From: Rhodococcus sp. HNM0569
Lineage (GTDB): Bacteria; Actinomycetota; Actinomycetes; Mycobacteriales; Mycobacteriaceae
Assembly: GCF_012726205.1 (NCBI RefSeq)
Contig: NZ_JAASAE010000007.1
Location: 1 to 64,000 of the forward strand
Reading direction: 5' to 3'
DNA length: 64,000 nt
The stretch's first letter is position 1. Each line of letters begins with the position of its first letter. The notes under the pieces are model-generated. The model made no database searches. It worked only from the letters and a program-made list of their open reading frames with translations, and had not been told where the DNA came from. Position numbers and translations under genes: made by a program. Below are positions 37,974 through 46,794 of this stretch, in pieces.

Positions 37974-38064
37974 CCCTCGGGTGGCGGTCACGATGTGACC
38001 CTCGGGTGGCGGTCACGATGTGACATTCGGTGCACCGAACGCACACCGTGTGACATCGTGACCG
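37970..38064. repeat. Tandem 25-bp repeats with nested palindromes
   Basis: A 25-bp unit beginning GTGACCCTCGGGTGGCGGTC occurs twice without a gap (37970-37994 and 37995-38019), each bounded by GTGACC/GGTCAC. A diverged third segment follows. The right half holds a large imperfect palindrome, GGTCACGATGTGACA (38011-38025) against TGTGACATCGTGACC (about 38050-38064), around the perfect 14-bp palindrome TTCGGTGCACCGAA (38026-38039). It separates the convergent Lrp and YqeY genes and probably ends transcription from both sides. Confidence 0.8.
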
Positions 38065-38076
38065 ACCGGTCCGGAG

Positions 38077-38556
38077 TCAGAGGCGGTCGCGCACGGCCTT
38101 GGAGATGCGGGCGCCGTCGGCCTTGCCCGCGGCGATCGCGGTGGCGCGCTTCATGACCAGGCCCATCTGCTTCTGGCCGGGCCGCTCACCGATCTCCTCG
38201 GCGACGTCGGCGATCGCGGTGTCGGCGACGGACGCGAGTTCGTCCTCGGTGAGCGGTGTGGGCAGGTACTCGTCGATGATCTGGGCCTCGGCGTGCTCCT
38301 GGGCTGCGAGTTCGCCGCGGCCGTTCTGCGTGTAGATCTCGGCGGCCTCGCCACGCTTCTTCGACTCGCGGGCGAGCACCTTCAAGACCTCGTCGTCGCC
38401 GAGTTCGCGTGCTTCCTTCCCGGCGACCTCTTCCTTCTGCACGGCCGCGATGAGCATGCGCAATGTGGCCGTCCGCAGCGTGTCCTTCGCCTTCATCGCC
38501 GCGGTCATGTCGGAACGAAGGCGTGCCTTGAGCGGCTGTTCGGAAGAATCTGACAT
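38077..38556 (-). CDS. GatB/YqeY domain-containing protein
   Basis: This 159-aa YqeY protein has the standard N-terminus LKARLRSDMTAAMKAKDTLR and the segments EEVAGKEARELGDDEVLKVL and EIGERPGQKQMGLVMKR. The family is related to the tail domain of the GatB amidotransferase subunit that contacts tRNA, but free YqeY has no settled role. It is widely conserved in actinobacteria next to the metallophosphoesterase gene, which here is divergent. Confidence 0.92.
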   Translation of the reverse strand: MSDSSEQPLKARLRSDMTAAMKAKDTLRTATLRMLIAAVQKEEVAGKEARELGDDEVLKVLARESKKRGEAAEIYTQNGRGELAAQEHAEAQIIDEYLPTPLTEDELASVADTAIADVAEEIGERPGQKQMGLVMKRATAIAAGKADGARISKAVRDRL

Positions 38557-38622
38557 GGTGCGAACGCTACGCGACCTCGTTCTCCGCCGGTATCGCGATC
38601 GCCCTTTCAGTATCGTGGAGGT

Positions 38623-39594
38623 GTGTCTGACGAGTTCCGTTCCCTTCTCACCCGCTCCGCGATCGGCACGGCAGGCGCCGCTGCTCTCGGCATCGGCTAC
38701 GCGACACTCATCGAGCGCAATGCGTTCGCGCTGCGTGAGGTGACGCTGCCGGTGCTCGAGCCCGGGGCGTCGACGCTGCGTGTGCTGCACCTGAGCGACC
38801 TGCACATGATGCCGAACCAGCGGCTCAAGCAGAACTGGCTTCGCGAACTCGACAGCCTCGACCCGGACCTCGTGGTCAACACGGGCGACAACCTGTCGCA
38901 CCCGAAGGCCGTGCCCGCGGTCGTGCAGTCGATGGGCAACCTGCTGGCCCGCCCCGGACTGTTCGTGTTCGGCTCCAACGACTACTTCGGTCCGCGCCCG
39001 AAGAACCCGCTCAAGTACTTCCGCAAGAACCACAAGCGCGTGCTCGGCGAAAGCCTGCCGTGGGGAGACCTGCGCGCCGCGTTCACCGAGCGCGGCTGGC
39101 TCGACGTGACGCACGTGCGCCGCGAACTCGAGGTCGCGGGTGTGCGCATCGCGGCGGCGGGCGTCGACGACCCGCACCTGAAGCGCGACCGGTACGACAC
39201 CGTCGCCGGGCGACCGAATCCGCTCGCGGACCTGCGGCTGGGCATCACGCACTCCCCCGAGCCCCGCGTGCTCGACCGGTTCGCCGACGACGGCTACGAC
39301 CTCGTGTTGGCCGGCCACACGCACGGCGGCCAGCTGTGCCTGCCGTTCTACGGCGCCCTCGTCACCAACTGCGACCTCGACCGCTCGCGCGTCAAGGGCC
39401 CGTCGCAGTGGGGCGAGCACATGAAGCTGCACGTGTCGGCGGGCGTCGGCACGTCGCCGTGGGCCCCCGCCCGGTTCTGCTGCCGCCCCGAGGCCACGCT
39501 GCTCACGCTCGTCGCCAGCAAGCGCAAGGACGACACGACCGACGTCGTACGCGGTCGTCGTCGCCGTGCGCGGCGCACCGTTCTGCGCGGCTGA
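38623..39594 (+). CDS. Metallophosphoesterase (Rv3683-like)
   Basis: This 323-aa calcineurin-like phosphoesterase has an N-terminal signal-anchor-like helix (SAIGTAGAAALGIGYATLI) and the metal motifs HLSDLHMMPN, NTGDN, GSNDYF and LAGHTHGGQ. It resembles YkuE/YaeI-type membrane-associated phosphodiesterases; the substrate is unknown. A Lys/Arg-rich tail (RGRRRRARR) ends it. The GTG at 38623 has a TATCGT about 6 bp upstream, so the mRNA may be leaderless; a GGAGG is also present but too close to the start. Confidence 0.9.
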   Translation: MSDEFRSLLTRSAIGTAGAAALGIGYATLIERNAFALREVTLPVLEPGASTLRVLHLSDLHMMPNQRLKQNWLRELDSLDPDLVVNTGDNLSHPKAVPAVVQSMGNLLARPGLFVFGSNDYFGPRPKNPLKYFRKNHKRVLGESLPWGDLRAAFTERGWLDVTHVRRELEVAGVRIAAAGVDDPHLKRDRYDTVAGRPNPLADLRLGITHSPEPRVLDRFADDGYDLVLAGHTHGGQLCLPFYGALVTNCDLDRSRVKGPSQWGEHMKLHVSAGVGTSPWAPARFCCRPEATLLTLVASKRKDDTTDVVRGRRRRARRTVLRG

Positions 39595-39667
39595 CCAGCC
39601 GATTTACTGGCAGGTCGAGTGGTGCTGTAAGCTGGCCGAGGTCCGATTGCAGACCGCAGTCCGGCCA

Positions 39668-39741
<74 letters not shown>

Positions 39742-39767
39742 CAGTATTGCTCGATGCATGTCGAGTT

Positions 39768-39803
39768 CAGTGAGCCCGACCGGTTTTCCGGTCGGGCTCA
39801 CTG
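39768..39803. terminator. Terminator between tRNA-Pro and the WYL gene
   Basis: A perfect 16-bp stem (39768-39783 with 39788-39803) has a TTTT loop. It follows the tRNA by 26 bp and ends 4 bp before the stop of the convergent WYL-regulator gene. Confidence 0.8.
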
Positions 39804-39807
39804 GCTT

Positions 39808-40791
39808 TCAGCCATATTCGTGTGACGCCGCCGCATGCGCATACCGGTCGGACAGCTCGGCAAGACAGCGCGCCAGGTCCGGTGAATCTTCGATCGCGAA
39901 ATCGGCGTCGAGACGCGCGAGGACCGCCGCGATCGCGAGGATCGTCTGTCCGCCGACGACGGCCCGGCACGTCGAGTCGTCGAGCACGCTCAGCTCGCCC
40001 TCCGCGGGGGCGATGCGCTCCGCGACCACGTCCGCGGGCGCATGGACGACGACCGTGGCCTGACGGTTCCACGTCCGAGTCGGAAGCAGCCGCGCGACGA
40101 AGTCCTCGAGGTCGCCGGGCAGCTCGCGTTCACGAAATCGCGGTCCGGTGGGCGTGCGCGGCACGATCCGTTCGACCGGGAACACACGCCACTCGTCGAT
40201 GCCCAGGTCGTACCCGAACAGGTACCAACGATTGCCCCGGTTGATCACCCGGTACGGCTCGATCTCACGACGGCCCGGTGCCGCGGCGGTGTCCTGGCGG
40301 TCGTGTTCGTCGAATCGGAGGCGTTCGCACCCTCGGCACAATTCGACGAGCATCGTGAGCAGGCGCGGATCGACGACCGGGGCCGGCTCGGCGAACGGCA
40401 GCGGGACGAGGAAGCGGTCGAGATTGCGCAGGCGGTGCCGCACACGTGCGGGGAGCAGCCGCTCGACTTTCGTGAGCGCCTGCAGCGACGTCTCCTCCAT
40501 GCCGCCGATGATGCAGCTCATTCCACTGCGCAGCCCGATCGCGACCGCAACGGCCTCGTCGGCGTCGAGCAGCAGCGGCGGGACGTCCGCGCCGCCGGCA
40601 CCGAGCCGGTACCCACCTGCCCCACCGCGCGCCGCGGCCACCGAGTACCCCAGGTCCCGGAGACGTTCGATGTCGCCGCGGACGGTGCGCGGGCTGACCT
40701 CGAGCCGTTCGGCGAGCTCGGCGCCCGTCCACCGCCGTCGCCCCTGCAGCAGCGACAGCAAGGTCAGCACGCGTGCCGAACTCGACGTCAC
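39808..40791 (-). CDS. WYL-domain transcriptional regulator (YafY/DeoR type)
   Basis: This 327-aa regulator has an N-terminal HTH (TGAELAERLEVSPRTVRGDI), then LGYSVAAARGGAGGYRLG, and a WYL domain (NRWYLFGYDLGIDEWRVFPV) with a C-terminal WCX-like region. WYL domains bind nucleic acids or small ligands and many control DNA-damage or defence functions. It is divergent from two tandem methyltransferase genes, with about 117 bp between starts, so these are its likely targets. Confidence 0.9.
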   Translation of the reverse strand: MTSSSARVLTLLSLLQGRRRWTGAELAERLEVSPRTVRGDIERLRDLGYSVAAARGGAGGYRLGAGGADVPPLLLDADEAVAVAIGLRSGMSCIIGGMEETSLQALTKVERLLPARVRHRLRNLDRFLVPLPFAEPAPVVDPRLLTMLVELCRGCERLRFDEHDRQDTAAAPGRREIEPYRVINRGNRWYLFGYDLGIDEWRVFPVERIVPRTPTGPRFRERELPGDLEDFVARLLPTRTWNRQATVVVHAPADVVAERIAPAEGELSVLDDSTCRAVVGGQTILAIAAVLARLDADFAIEDSPDLARCLAELSDRYAHAAASHEYG

Positions 40792-40908
40792 GAATTCGAG
40801 GATGCCATGTGATGAGGAACACCCGCTGCCTAAACGCCTTTTACGGTGGCTCGATCACCCCGCTGCGCCGGACGCCTCGCTGCCGGCGCCTCGACGAAAG
40901 GCCGACAT

Positions 40909-41697
40909 ATGCAGACCGAGTACGTGTTCGACACCGGGTCGGATCCGGGACACGTCCAGGTGCAGTGCCTCAGCGACATGCTCGACGGCACGTCGACACG
41001 AATTCTCGACGACCTGGGCGTTCCACCGGGCGCGCGATGTCTCGACGCGGGTGCGGGGAACGGTTCGATCGCGCGGTGGCTCGCCGACCGAGTAGGGCCG
41101 ACCGGGTCCGTGGCGGCCGTGGACATCGACACCACGCACCTCCCGCCGTCGAGCGGTGTCACGGTGCACGCACACGACGTCGACGACGGGCTGCCCGAAC
41201 CCGGCCCGTTCGATGTCGTCCATGCGCGGCTGCTGCTGATGCACCTCGCTCGCCGCCGCGACATCTTCGCCGAGTTCGCGCGCTCCCTCGCGCCGGGCGG
41301 GTGGCTCGTCGTGGGCGATGTCTCCCCTCGGCTGCCACACGCGGTCACCGCCGCCGACGCGGACGACCTCGCGCTGTTCGACCGGGTATTCGAGACGGCG
41401 ATCGCGCACGCCGCGCCTGCGGTCGGCATGAATCTCGCATGGGCGCACTCGGTGCCACACGAGATGGCCGCCGTCGGCCTCACCGACGTCGGCAGTGCCG
41501 AGCACGCGTTCACCGACTCGGGCGGCGGTGCCGGACTTCGCTACTACGGCAGCCTGCTGCAACAGGTCGCCCCCGTCCTCGTGTCGCACGGGCTCAGCGA
41601 AGCGGAGCTGGACCGCATGCAGGAACTGGTGGTCGACCCGCGGTTCAGCGCGTGGTCGTATCAGTTCGTGTTCACCTGGGGCCGCCGACCGGCGTGA
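40909..41697 (+). CDS. Class I SAM-dependent methyltransferase (first of two)
   Basis: This 262-aa Rossmann-fold methyltransferase shows motif I CLDAGAGNGSIARWLA, the acidic residue ending strand 2 in AAVDIDTTHL, and motif IV FDVVHARLLLMHLARR. The substrate is not evident; the fold and length resemble small-molecule or UbiE-like enzymes. I chose the ATG at 40909 because a GAAAGG lies at good spacing; a longer in-frame start at 40846 lacks this. A similar methyltransferase follows after 25 bp. Confidence 0.85.
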   Translation: MQTEYVFDTGSDPGHVQVQCLSDMLDGTSTRILDDLGVPPGARCLDAGAGNGSIARWLADRVGPTGSVAAVDIDTTHLPPSSGVTVHAHDVDDGLPEPGPFDVVHARLLLMHLARRRDIFAEFARSLAPGGWLVVGDVSPRLPHAVTAADADDLALFDRVFETAIAHAAPAVGMNLAWAHSVPHEMAAVGLTDVGSAEHAFTDSGGGAGLRYYGSLLQQVAPVLVSHGLSEAELDRMQELVVDPRFSAWSYQFVFTWGRRPA

Positions 41698-41722
41698 CTC
41701 CGACGCCACAGGAAGGAATCTC

Positions 41723-42532
41723 ATGTCGACCACCGAATACTTCGCCGACGACCGCCGGCTCGAACACGAACGCCTGATGAGCCAGAGCCGGGTGTTCGAT
41801 CCTCTGACGCGACGGCTCTTCGACCAGGCCGGCCTGCACGAAGGCATGCGCGTGCTCGACCTCGGCAGCGGCGCGGGCAATGTCGCGCTGCTGGCGAGCG
41901 AATACGTCGGCCCGAGCGGCAGTGTCGTCGGCGTCGAACGCGACCCGGAAGCCGTCGAACACGCGCAGGAGTGGTGCACGCTCAGCGGCATCGAGAACAT
42001 CGAGTTCCGCACCGGTGACGTCCAGACGCTCGACAGTATGACGGAGCGGTTCGACGCGGTCGTGGGCCGCCTGATCCTGATGTACCTGCCCGATCCCGTG
42101 GACGCGCTGCGCCGTGCCGCATCGCTGCTGCGGCCCGACGGCATCCTGTGCGTGCACGAAGCGGACATGACCGACTGGACCACCGCGGACAGCGAGCACT
42201 GGCACACGGCCCGCCGCTGGGTGCTCGACGCCTTCGAACGCGTGGGCACCAGGATCCGTATGGGGCCGTCGCTGTACTCGGCTTTCCTCGAAGCCGGTCT
42301 GCCCGAGCCGCGGATGACTCTCGAGGCCGAGGTCGGCGGCGGCGACCAGGCGCCGGTCTTCGGCTGGGCGAATGCGGTGATCGCGGCGGCCCCGTTGCTC
42401 GAACGGCTCGGGATCGCGACGGCCGAACAGGTGGACGCGGAGACCCTCACCGCACGGCTGACCGACGACATGGTGGCGTGCAACGCGATCGTGTCGAGCC
42501 CGCTCATGTACGGGGCCTACTGCCGCGTGTGA
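41723..42532 (+). CDS. Class I SAM-dependent methyltransferase (second of two)
   Basis: This 269-aa methyltransferase has motif I VLDLGSGAGNVALLASEYVG, motif II VVGVERDPEAVEHA and motif IV FDAVVGRLILMYLPDP. It resembles the preceding gene in length and motif layout, suggesting an old tandem duplication. A clear AGGAAGG precedes the ATG. The pair is probably co-transcribed from the promoter it shares with the divergent WYL regulator. Substrate unknown. Confidence 0.87.
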   Translation: MSTTEYFADDRRLEHERLMSQSRVFDPLTRRLFDQAGLHEGMRVLDLGSGAGNVALLASEYVGPSGSVVGVERDPEAVEHAQEWCTLSGIENIEFRTGDVQTLDSMTERFDAVVGRLILMYLPDPVDALRRAASLLRPDGILCVHEADMTDWTTADSEHWHTARRWVLDAFERVGTRIRMGPSLYSAFLEAGLPEPRMTLEAEVGGGDQAPVFGWANAVIAAAPLLERLGIATAEQVDAETLTARLTDDMVACNAIVSSPLMYGAYCRV

Positions 42533-42554
42533 CTGCGGCCCTGCGGCGCAGCGT

Positions 42555-43361
42555 TCAGAGACCGTGCTTGCGCGCGGTGATCTTCTCGACGAGTTCGCGC
42601 GGAACGAGCCGCTGGAGCGCGAACACCACCGGCGCATTGCTGCCGACGGCGTAGAGCTGGCGCGGCTTGTCTGCTTCGATCGCCTTCAGGACGGTCCGGG
42701 CGACCTTGTCCGGCGAGATTCCGCCGCGCTCGTTGGCGTCGAGATGCTCGATCATCGTGTCGTACTCGCGGGTGTAGGTGGACCCGTCGGCGCGATAGTG
42801 CGTGCGGCGGGTGCCGATACCGGTCGCGATCGACCCCGGTTCGACGGTCGTGATCCGCACCCCGTAGGGCGATACCTCGCGGCGGGCGGCCGTCGCGAAA
42901 CCACGCAGCGCCGCCTTCGCCGCCACATAGGACGACCGGTACGCGAGTGGGAAACTGCCGAGCATCGACCCGACCATCACGACGCGTCCGAACCCTCGGG
43001 CGCGCATGCCCGGCAGCACGAGCTGTGTGAGCCGCACGGCGCCGAACACGTTCGCCTGGAACAGCCTTTCGACGGCGTCCATCGGCAGCTCTTCGAAGGG
43101 ACCGCTCTGGCTCTCGCCTGCGTTGTTGACCAGGACGTCGACGTCACCGACCCGTGCGACGCACGCTTCGATGCTCGCAGGATCGAGCAGGTCGAGTGCG
43201 ACGAACTCGACGCCGGCGATCGCGGGTGCGCGGTCGGGATCGCGGCTCGTGCCGAAGACGCGGTAGCCGCGTCGTGCGAGCAGTGCTGCGACGGACGCGC
43301 CGATGCCCGACGACGCACCTGTGACGAGGGCTGTCCCGGGTGTGCGCGGATTCTGTGCCAT
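42555..43361 (-). CDS. Short-chain dehydrogenase/reductase
   Basis: This 268-aa classical SDR has the cofactor motif TGASSGIGASVAALLARRG, the NNAGES structural motif, the catalytic Ser in VGSMLGSFPL, and Tyr/Lys in SYVAAKAALRG. The Arg after the second strand (TSRDPDRAP) suggests a preference for NADPH. Substrate unknown. It is convergent with the second methyltransferase, with 22 bp between stops. Confidence 0.9.
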   Translation of the reverse strand: MAQNPRTPGTALVTGASSGIGASVAALLARRGYRVFGTSRDPDRAPAIAGVEFVALDLLDPASIEACVARVGDVDVLVNNAGESQSGPFEELPMDAVERLFQANVFGAVRLTQLVLPGMRARGFGRVVMVGSMLGSFPLAYRSSYVAAKAALRGFATAARREVSPYGVRITTVEPGSIATGIGTRRTHYRADGSTYTREYDTMIEHLDANERGGISPDKVARTVLKAIEADKPRQLYAVGSNAPVVFALQRLVPRELVEKITARKHGL

Positions 43362-43454
43362 GACGACCCCTTCCCGACGCCGCCTGCGTGACGCTCACGC
43401 GGCGCTGCCGAAGTCTATCCGCACCACCTGGTGCATCACGAGGTGCGGAGGTTG

Positions 43455-44258
43455 CTACCGCGCGACCGGCGTGAACGCGTCGTAGATCGCCTGCGGCGCG
43501 CCGTCGATCGCGAGCACGCCGAGGGCGAACACCCCGAGGGTGAGGGCAGGCCCGAGCACGACCTTCTCGAACGGGCCGCCCGCCCGGATCGACAGGAAGT
43601 CGGGCAGTTTGATCTCCCACCAGCGTTCCTTGCCCCACGGCACGAACGGCGCGAGGAAAGGCACGCCCTCCTTGGTGATCGCGTCGCCGATGCAGTGCAC
43701 GACGCACCCGAGCGATACGGCGACGCCGAGCCCGGTGGAGCCGGCCTGCGTGGGATACCACTGCCAGGTGAGTGCCGCGGTGACCGCGGACAACAGCGAA
43801 ACGACCAGCCAGCCCTTCTCTTTCGCGAACTCGCCGGCGAGCCCCCGCAGTGCGAGACCGATCGCGAAGAACAGCGTCGCGACGATGGCCGGTTTACCGA
43901 AATGCGCGACCGCGGCGGTGACGGCAGCACCGAGCCCGGCCGCGAACAGCGCGGTGTGGGTGAGCGTGCGGTGCCCGCCGCGACGCTTGCCGTCCTTCTT
44001 GCCCTTCGTGAGCCGGTAGTAGCCGAGCGATATCGCATCGACGAGGCGTGCGAACAGCTTGCTGACCGGTCCGAACGAGCGCGAGACGGTCGACTGTGCG
44101 GTATCGAGATCGGGAAGCAGTGCCGCGCCCGCGCACACCGCGGCGAAGGTGAACGTCTCGGCGGTGGACGTGGGTGCACCCCAATCGGGCGGCAGCACTT
44201 CCGCGACCACGAGCCCCACCGCGGCACCCGACATCGCGTGCGTCGGTCCCATCACCAT
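43455..44258 (-). CDS. YdjM-like membrane-bound metal-dependent hydrolase
   Basis: This 267-aa membrane protein of the YdjM/LexA-binding family has an N-terminal MGPTHAMSGAAVGLVVAEV with the conserved His, LLPDLDTAQSTVSR, a GHRTLTHTALFAAGLG motif, and several hydrophobic helices. Some members are SOS-induced inner-membrane proteins; the name hydrolase is by fold. There are two in-frame ATGs (44258 and 44252); I take the first. It lies about 90 bp upstream of the SDR gene on the same strand. Confidence 0.85.
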   Translation of the reverse strand: MVMGPTHAMSGAAVGLVVAEVLPPDWGAPTSTAETFTFAAVCAGAALLPDLDTAQSTVSRSFGPVSKLFARLVDAISLGYYRLTKGKKDGKRRGGHRTLTHTALFAAGLGAAVTAAVAHFGKPAIVATLFFAIGLALRGLAGEFAKEKGWLVVSLLSAVTAALTWQWYPTQAGSTGLGVAVSLGCVVHCIGDAITKEGVPFLAPFVPWGKERWWEIKLPDFLSIRAGGPFEKVVLGPALTLGVFALGVLAIDGAPQAIYDAFTPVAR

Positions 44259-44422
44259 GCGGGACTGCCCTCCGTCCCGGCCGTGCGCTGCTGGATCGGG
44301 ACACAGGACTTCATGGAGGAGAACGCCTTTCGCCACGTCTTTTCGGACGCGAACGAATCTAGCAACGCCCTCCGACGCGGGGCGGCCCGGGCTGGGCGGT
44401 GCCGTTTCCGGCCCGGATCGAG

Positions 44423-45406
44423 TCAGCTCGAGGCGACCCGCAGCGCCTCGAGCAAGGGCACCGCGGCTTCCTCGAAGAACCTCTCCTGGTGGTCGCCGCC
44501 GATCTGCACGAGCGCGACGTCGGTGAAACCGGCCTCCCAGTACGCGCTCACGGCCTCGACGATGCGATCGAGGTCGGGACCGCACGGAATCGTGTCCGCG
44601 ACATCTTCCGGTCGTACGTATTGGGTTGCGGCAGCGAATCCTGCCGTCGTCGGTAGGTCCGCATTGACGGCCCAGCCGCCCGCGAACCAGCGGAACTGAT
44701 CGTGCGCACGCGCGATCGCCGCATCCCGATCGGGATCCCAGCAGATCGGGATCTGCCCGACGGAGCGACCGGGCGGCTCACCCACACTGTTGCGCAACGA
44801 CTTCCACGCGTCGACGAGCTCCTTCCTGGGCTCGGTCGCGATGAGGTCGTCCGCGATCGGGCCGAACCGTTCGACGCCCTGAGCGCCCGACATCGCCAGA
44901 CCGATCGCGATCGGATCGTCGGGGACGTCCCACAATCGTGCCGAGTCGACGTCGAAGTGCCTGCCGCGAAACGTGAGCAGATCGCCCGTGAACAGTTCGC
45001 GCATGATCTCGACGGCTTCGACCAGCATGTCCTGCCGGGTGTCGACGGACGGCCACCCGCGGCCGACGACGTGCTCGTTGAGGCTCTCGCCGGAACCGAG
45101 ACCGAGCGTGAAGCGGCCGTCCGCGAGGATCTGCATCGTCGCCGCCTTCTGCGCCACGATCACCGGGTGGTACCGCATCGTCGGGCACGTGACGTACGTG
45201 AACAGGTCCATGCGTTCGGTCGCATGCGCAACGGCGCCGAGCACCGACCACGCGTACGGCGCATGCCCCTGCGCGGACAGCCACGGCGAATAGTGGTCGC
45301 TCGACACGGCGAAGTCGAACCCGGCGCGCTCGGCCGCGATCGCATTGGCCACGAGCTCCTTCGGGCCGTTCTGCTCGGTCATGAGGGTGTAGCCGAAGCG
45401 AGTCAC
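44423..45406 (-). CDS. LLM-class F420-dependent oxidoreductase
   Basis: This 327-aa luciferase-like (beta/alpha)8 enzyme has RFGYTLMTEQNGPKELV, the substrate-side SSDHYSPW, YVTCPTMRYHP, and the cofactor region LGLGSGESLNEH, typical of F420-dependent G6PD-like enzymes (TIGR03557 type). It probably transfers hydride between F420 and an unknown substrate. The GTG start at 45406 overlaps the stop of the upstream HAD gene by 4 bp, so both are translated together. Confidence 0.9.
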   Translation of the reverse strand: MTRFGYTLMTEQNGPKELVANAIAAERAGFDFAVSSDHYSPWLSAQGHAPYAWSVLGAVAHATERMDLFTYVTCPTMRYHPVIVAQKAATMQILADGRFTLGLGSGESLNEHVVGRGWPSVDTRQDMLVEAVEIMRELFTGDLLTFRGRHFDVDSARLWDVPDDPIAIGLAMSGAQGVERFGPIADDLIATEPRKELVDAWKSLRNSVGEPPGRSVGQIPICWDPDRDAAIARAHDQFRWFAGGWAVNADLPTTAGFAAATQYVRPEDVADTIPCGPDLDRIVEAVSAYWEAGFTDVALVQIGGDHQERFFEEAAVPLLEALRVASS

Positions 45407-46080
45407 TGGATCATCTCCCTGATCGGTGTCCGGTCGAGGTTCTCGAGCAGGTCGGCGGCGTCGTCGAACACGGCCGACGCGCCCGTCACGGTCAGTTCGT
45501 CGGCGCCGATGCCACCGCTGAGCACCCCCACCGCGGGCACACCCGCGCGAACCGCGGCGGCCATGTCGTAGACCGCGTCGCCCACCAGCACCGCCGCCGA
45601 CGCGGCGACTCCCACCTTGCCGAGCGCGACGGCGACGAGTTCGGGGCGCGGCTTCGCGGTCTCCACGTCGGAGGCATTGGTGACGGCTGCGACGTGGGCG
45701 TCGACGTCGAGGACCTCGCGCAGGATCGCAAGTTCCTCCCGCGAGGACGACGACGCCAGGACCACCGCGACGCCTGCCTCGGCCAGATGCGCGACCAGAT
45801 CGCGTGCGCCCGGGAGCGGTCGCAACCGCTGCGCGTGCTGCTCGTAGTAGGAGAGGTGCAGATCCTTCGCGCGGTCGCGGATCGCGTCGTCGGCGTCCGG
45901 CAGCAGGACCTCGAGCAGCCTGCTGCCGTCCATCCCGATCGCGCGGTGGACGAGCCATGCGGCGACGGGATGGTCGACGTCTTCGAAGGCCCGCGTCCAC
46001 GCGTCCACGTGCTGGTAGTTGGAGTCGACAAGGGTGCCGTCGATGTCGAAGAGCACTGCCGAGGACCACGACGTCGTCAT
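45403..46080 (-). CDS. HAD-family phosphatase (beta-phosphoglucomutase-like)
   Basis: This 225-aa subclass IA HAD enzyme has motif I LFDIDGTLVDSNYQH, motif II LASSSSREEL, the conserved Lys in ETAKPRPELV, and motif III VLVGDAVYDMAAAVRAG. It resembles phosphoglycolate phosphatase and sugar-phosphate phosphatases; the substrate is not predictable. It is the first gene of a two-gene unit with the LLM oxidoreductase (GTGA overlap). A functional link, for example removal of a phosphate from an F420-linked substrate, is speculation. Confidence 0.9.
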   Translation of the reverse strand: MTTSWSSAVLFDIDGTLVDSNYQHVDAWTRAFEDVDHPVAAWLVHRAIGMDGSRLLEVLLPDADDAIRDRAKDLHLSYYEQHAQRLRPLPGARDLVAHLAEAGVAVVLASSSSREELAILREVLDVDAHVAAVTNASDVETAKPRPELVAVALGKVGVAASAAVLVGDAVYDMAAAVRAGVPAVGVLSGGIGADELTVTGASAVFDDAADLLENLDRTPIREMIQ

Positions 46081-46131
46081 CGGTTACACCTACCCCGCGT
46101 CGCCCGGCTGCTAAACCTGTAATTTGACCGC

Positions 46132-46722
46132 ATGCGCACACCGGGCCGTCGAGTCGTGGTCGCGATCGCGGCCGGGGCGGCGATCCTCGGGACCGGGGTC
46201 GTCGCGCTGCACGTCGCGCCCGAGCGGTACGTGCCCTGGGACACCGCGCACCTCGATACGGCGGACGACACCGAGCTGACGCCCGTGCAGCGCCGTGTGG
46301 TCGAACTGGTCCGCACGGAGCATGCCGCACAACAGCCCGGCGAGTTCTACTCCGACGGCGCGGACGAGGACTGGTGCGCGAACTTCGTGAGCTGGGTGAT
46401 GCGCGAGTCGGGTGCGCCGCTCGCCAACCCGAATTCGGGCGGGTGGCGCATCCCGGGCGTCTACACCTTGCAGGAGTTCTACGAAGCCACCGACCGTTTC
46501 GAGGCCGTCGACTCCGGCTACCGTCCCGCGGTGGGCGATGTCGTGCTGTACGAGAATTCGTGGTTCCTCGGTGTCGGCCAGCACACCAACATCGTCGTCG
46601 CGGTCGACGGCGACACCGTCACGACCGCCGGCGGCAACGAGTGGGATCGTGTGCGGCTGCACAATCTCGACTGGCGCGACGATTCCGCGGTCGTCGGGTT
46701 CGGCACGCTGGGCGGCGCGTGA
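46132..46722 (+). CDS. Secreted CHAP-domain protein (putative amidase)
   Basis: This 196-aa exported protein has an N-terminal signal or anchor (RVVVAIAAGAAILGTGVVAL) and a CHAP domain with the catalytic Cys in EDWCANFVSWVMRESG and His in GVGQHTNIVVAV. Such domains cut peptidoglycan cross-links, though distant homologues are also transglutaminase-like. A TAATTT (46120-46125) lies 6 bp before the ATG, fitting a leaderless mRNA. It is divergent from the HAD gene and convergent with dps. Confidence 0.85.
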   Translation: MRTPGRRVVVAIAAGAAILGTGVVALHVAPERYVPWDTAHLDTADDTELTPVQRRVVELVRTEHAAQQPGEFYSDGADEDWCANFVSWVMRESGAPLANPNSGGWRIPGVYTLQEFYEATDRFEAVDSGYRPAVGDVVLYENSWFLGVGQHTNIVVAVDGDTVTTAGGNEWDRVRLHNLDWRDDSAVVGFGTLGGA

Positions 46723-46742
46723 CCGCGCAACGCAACGCACAC

Positions 46743-46771
46743 GGCGCCCCCGCTCGGCGCGCGGGGGCGCC
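46743..46771. terminator. Bidirectional terminator between CHAP and dps genes
   Basis: GGCGCCCCCGC (46743-46753) pairs perfectly with GCGGGGGCGCC (46761-46771), with a 7-nt loop. It sits between two convergent genes. Confidence 0.75.
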
Positions 46772-46794
46772 CTGTGTTCGGCTCGTATCTGCGA

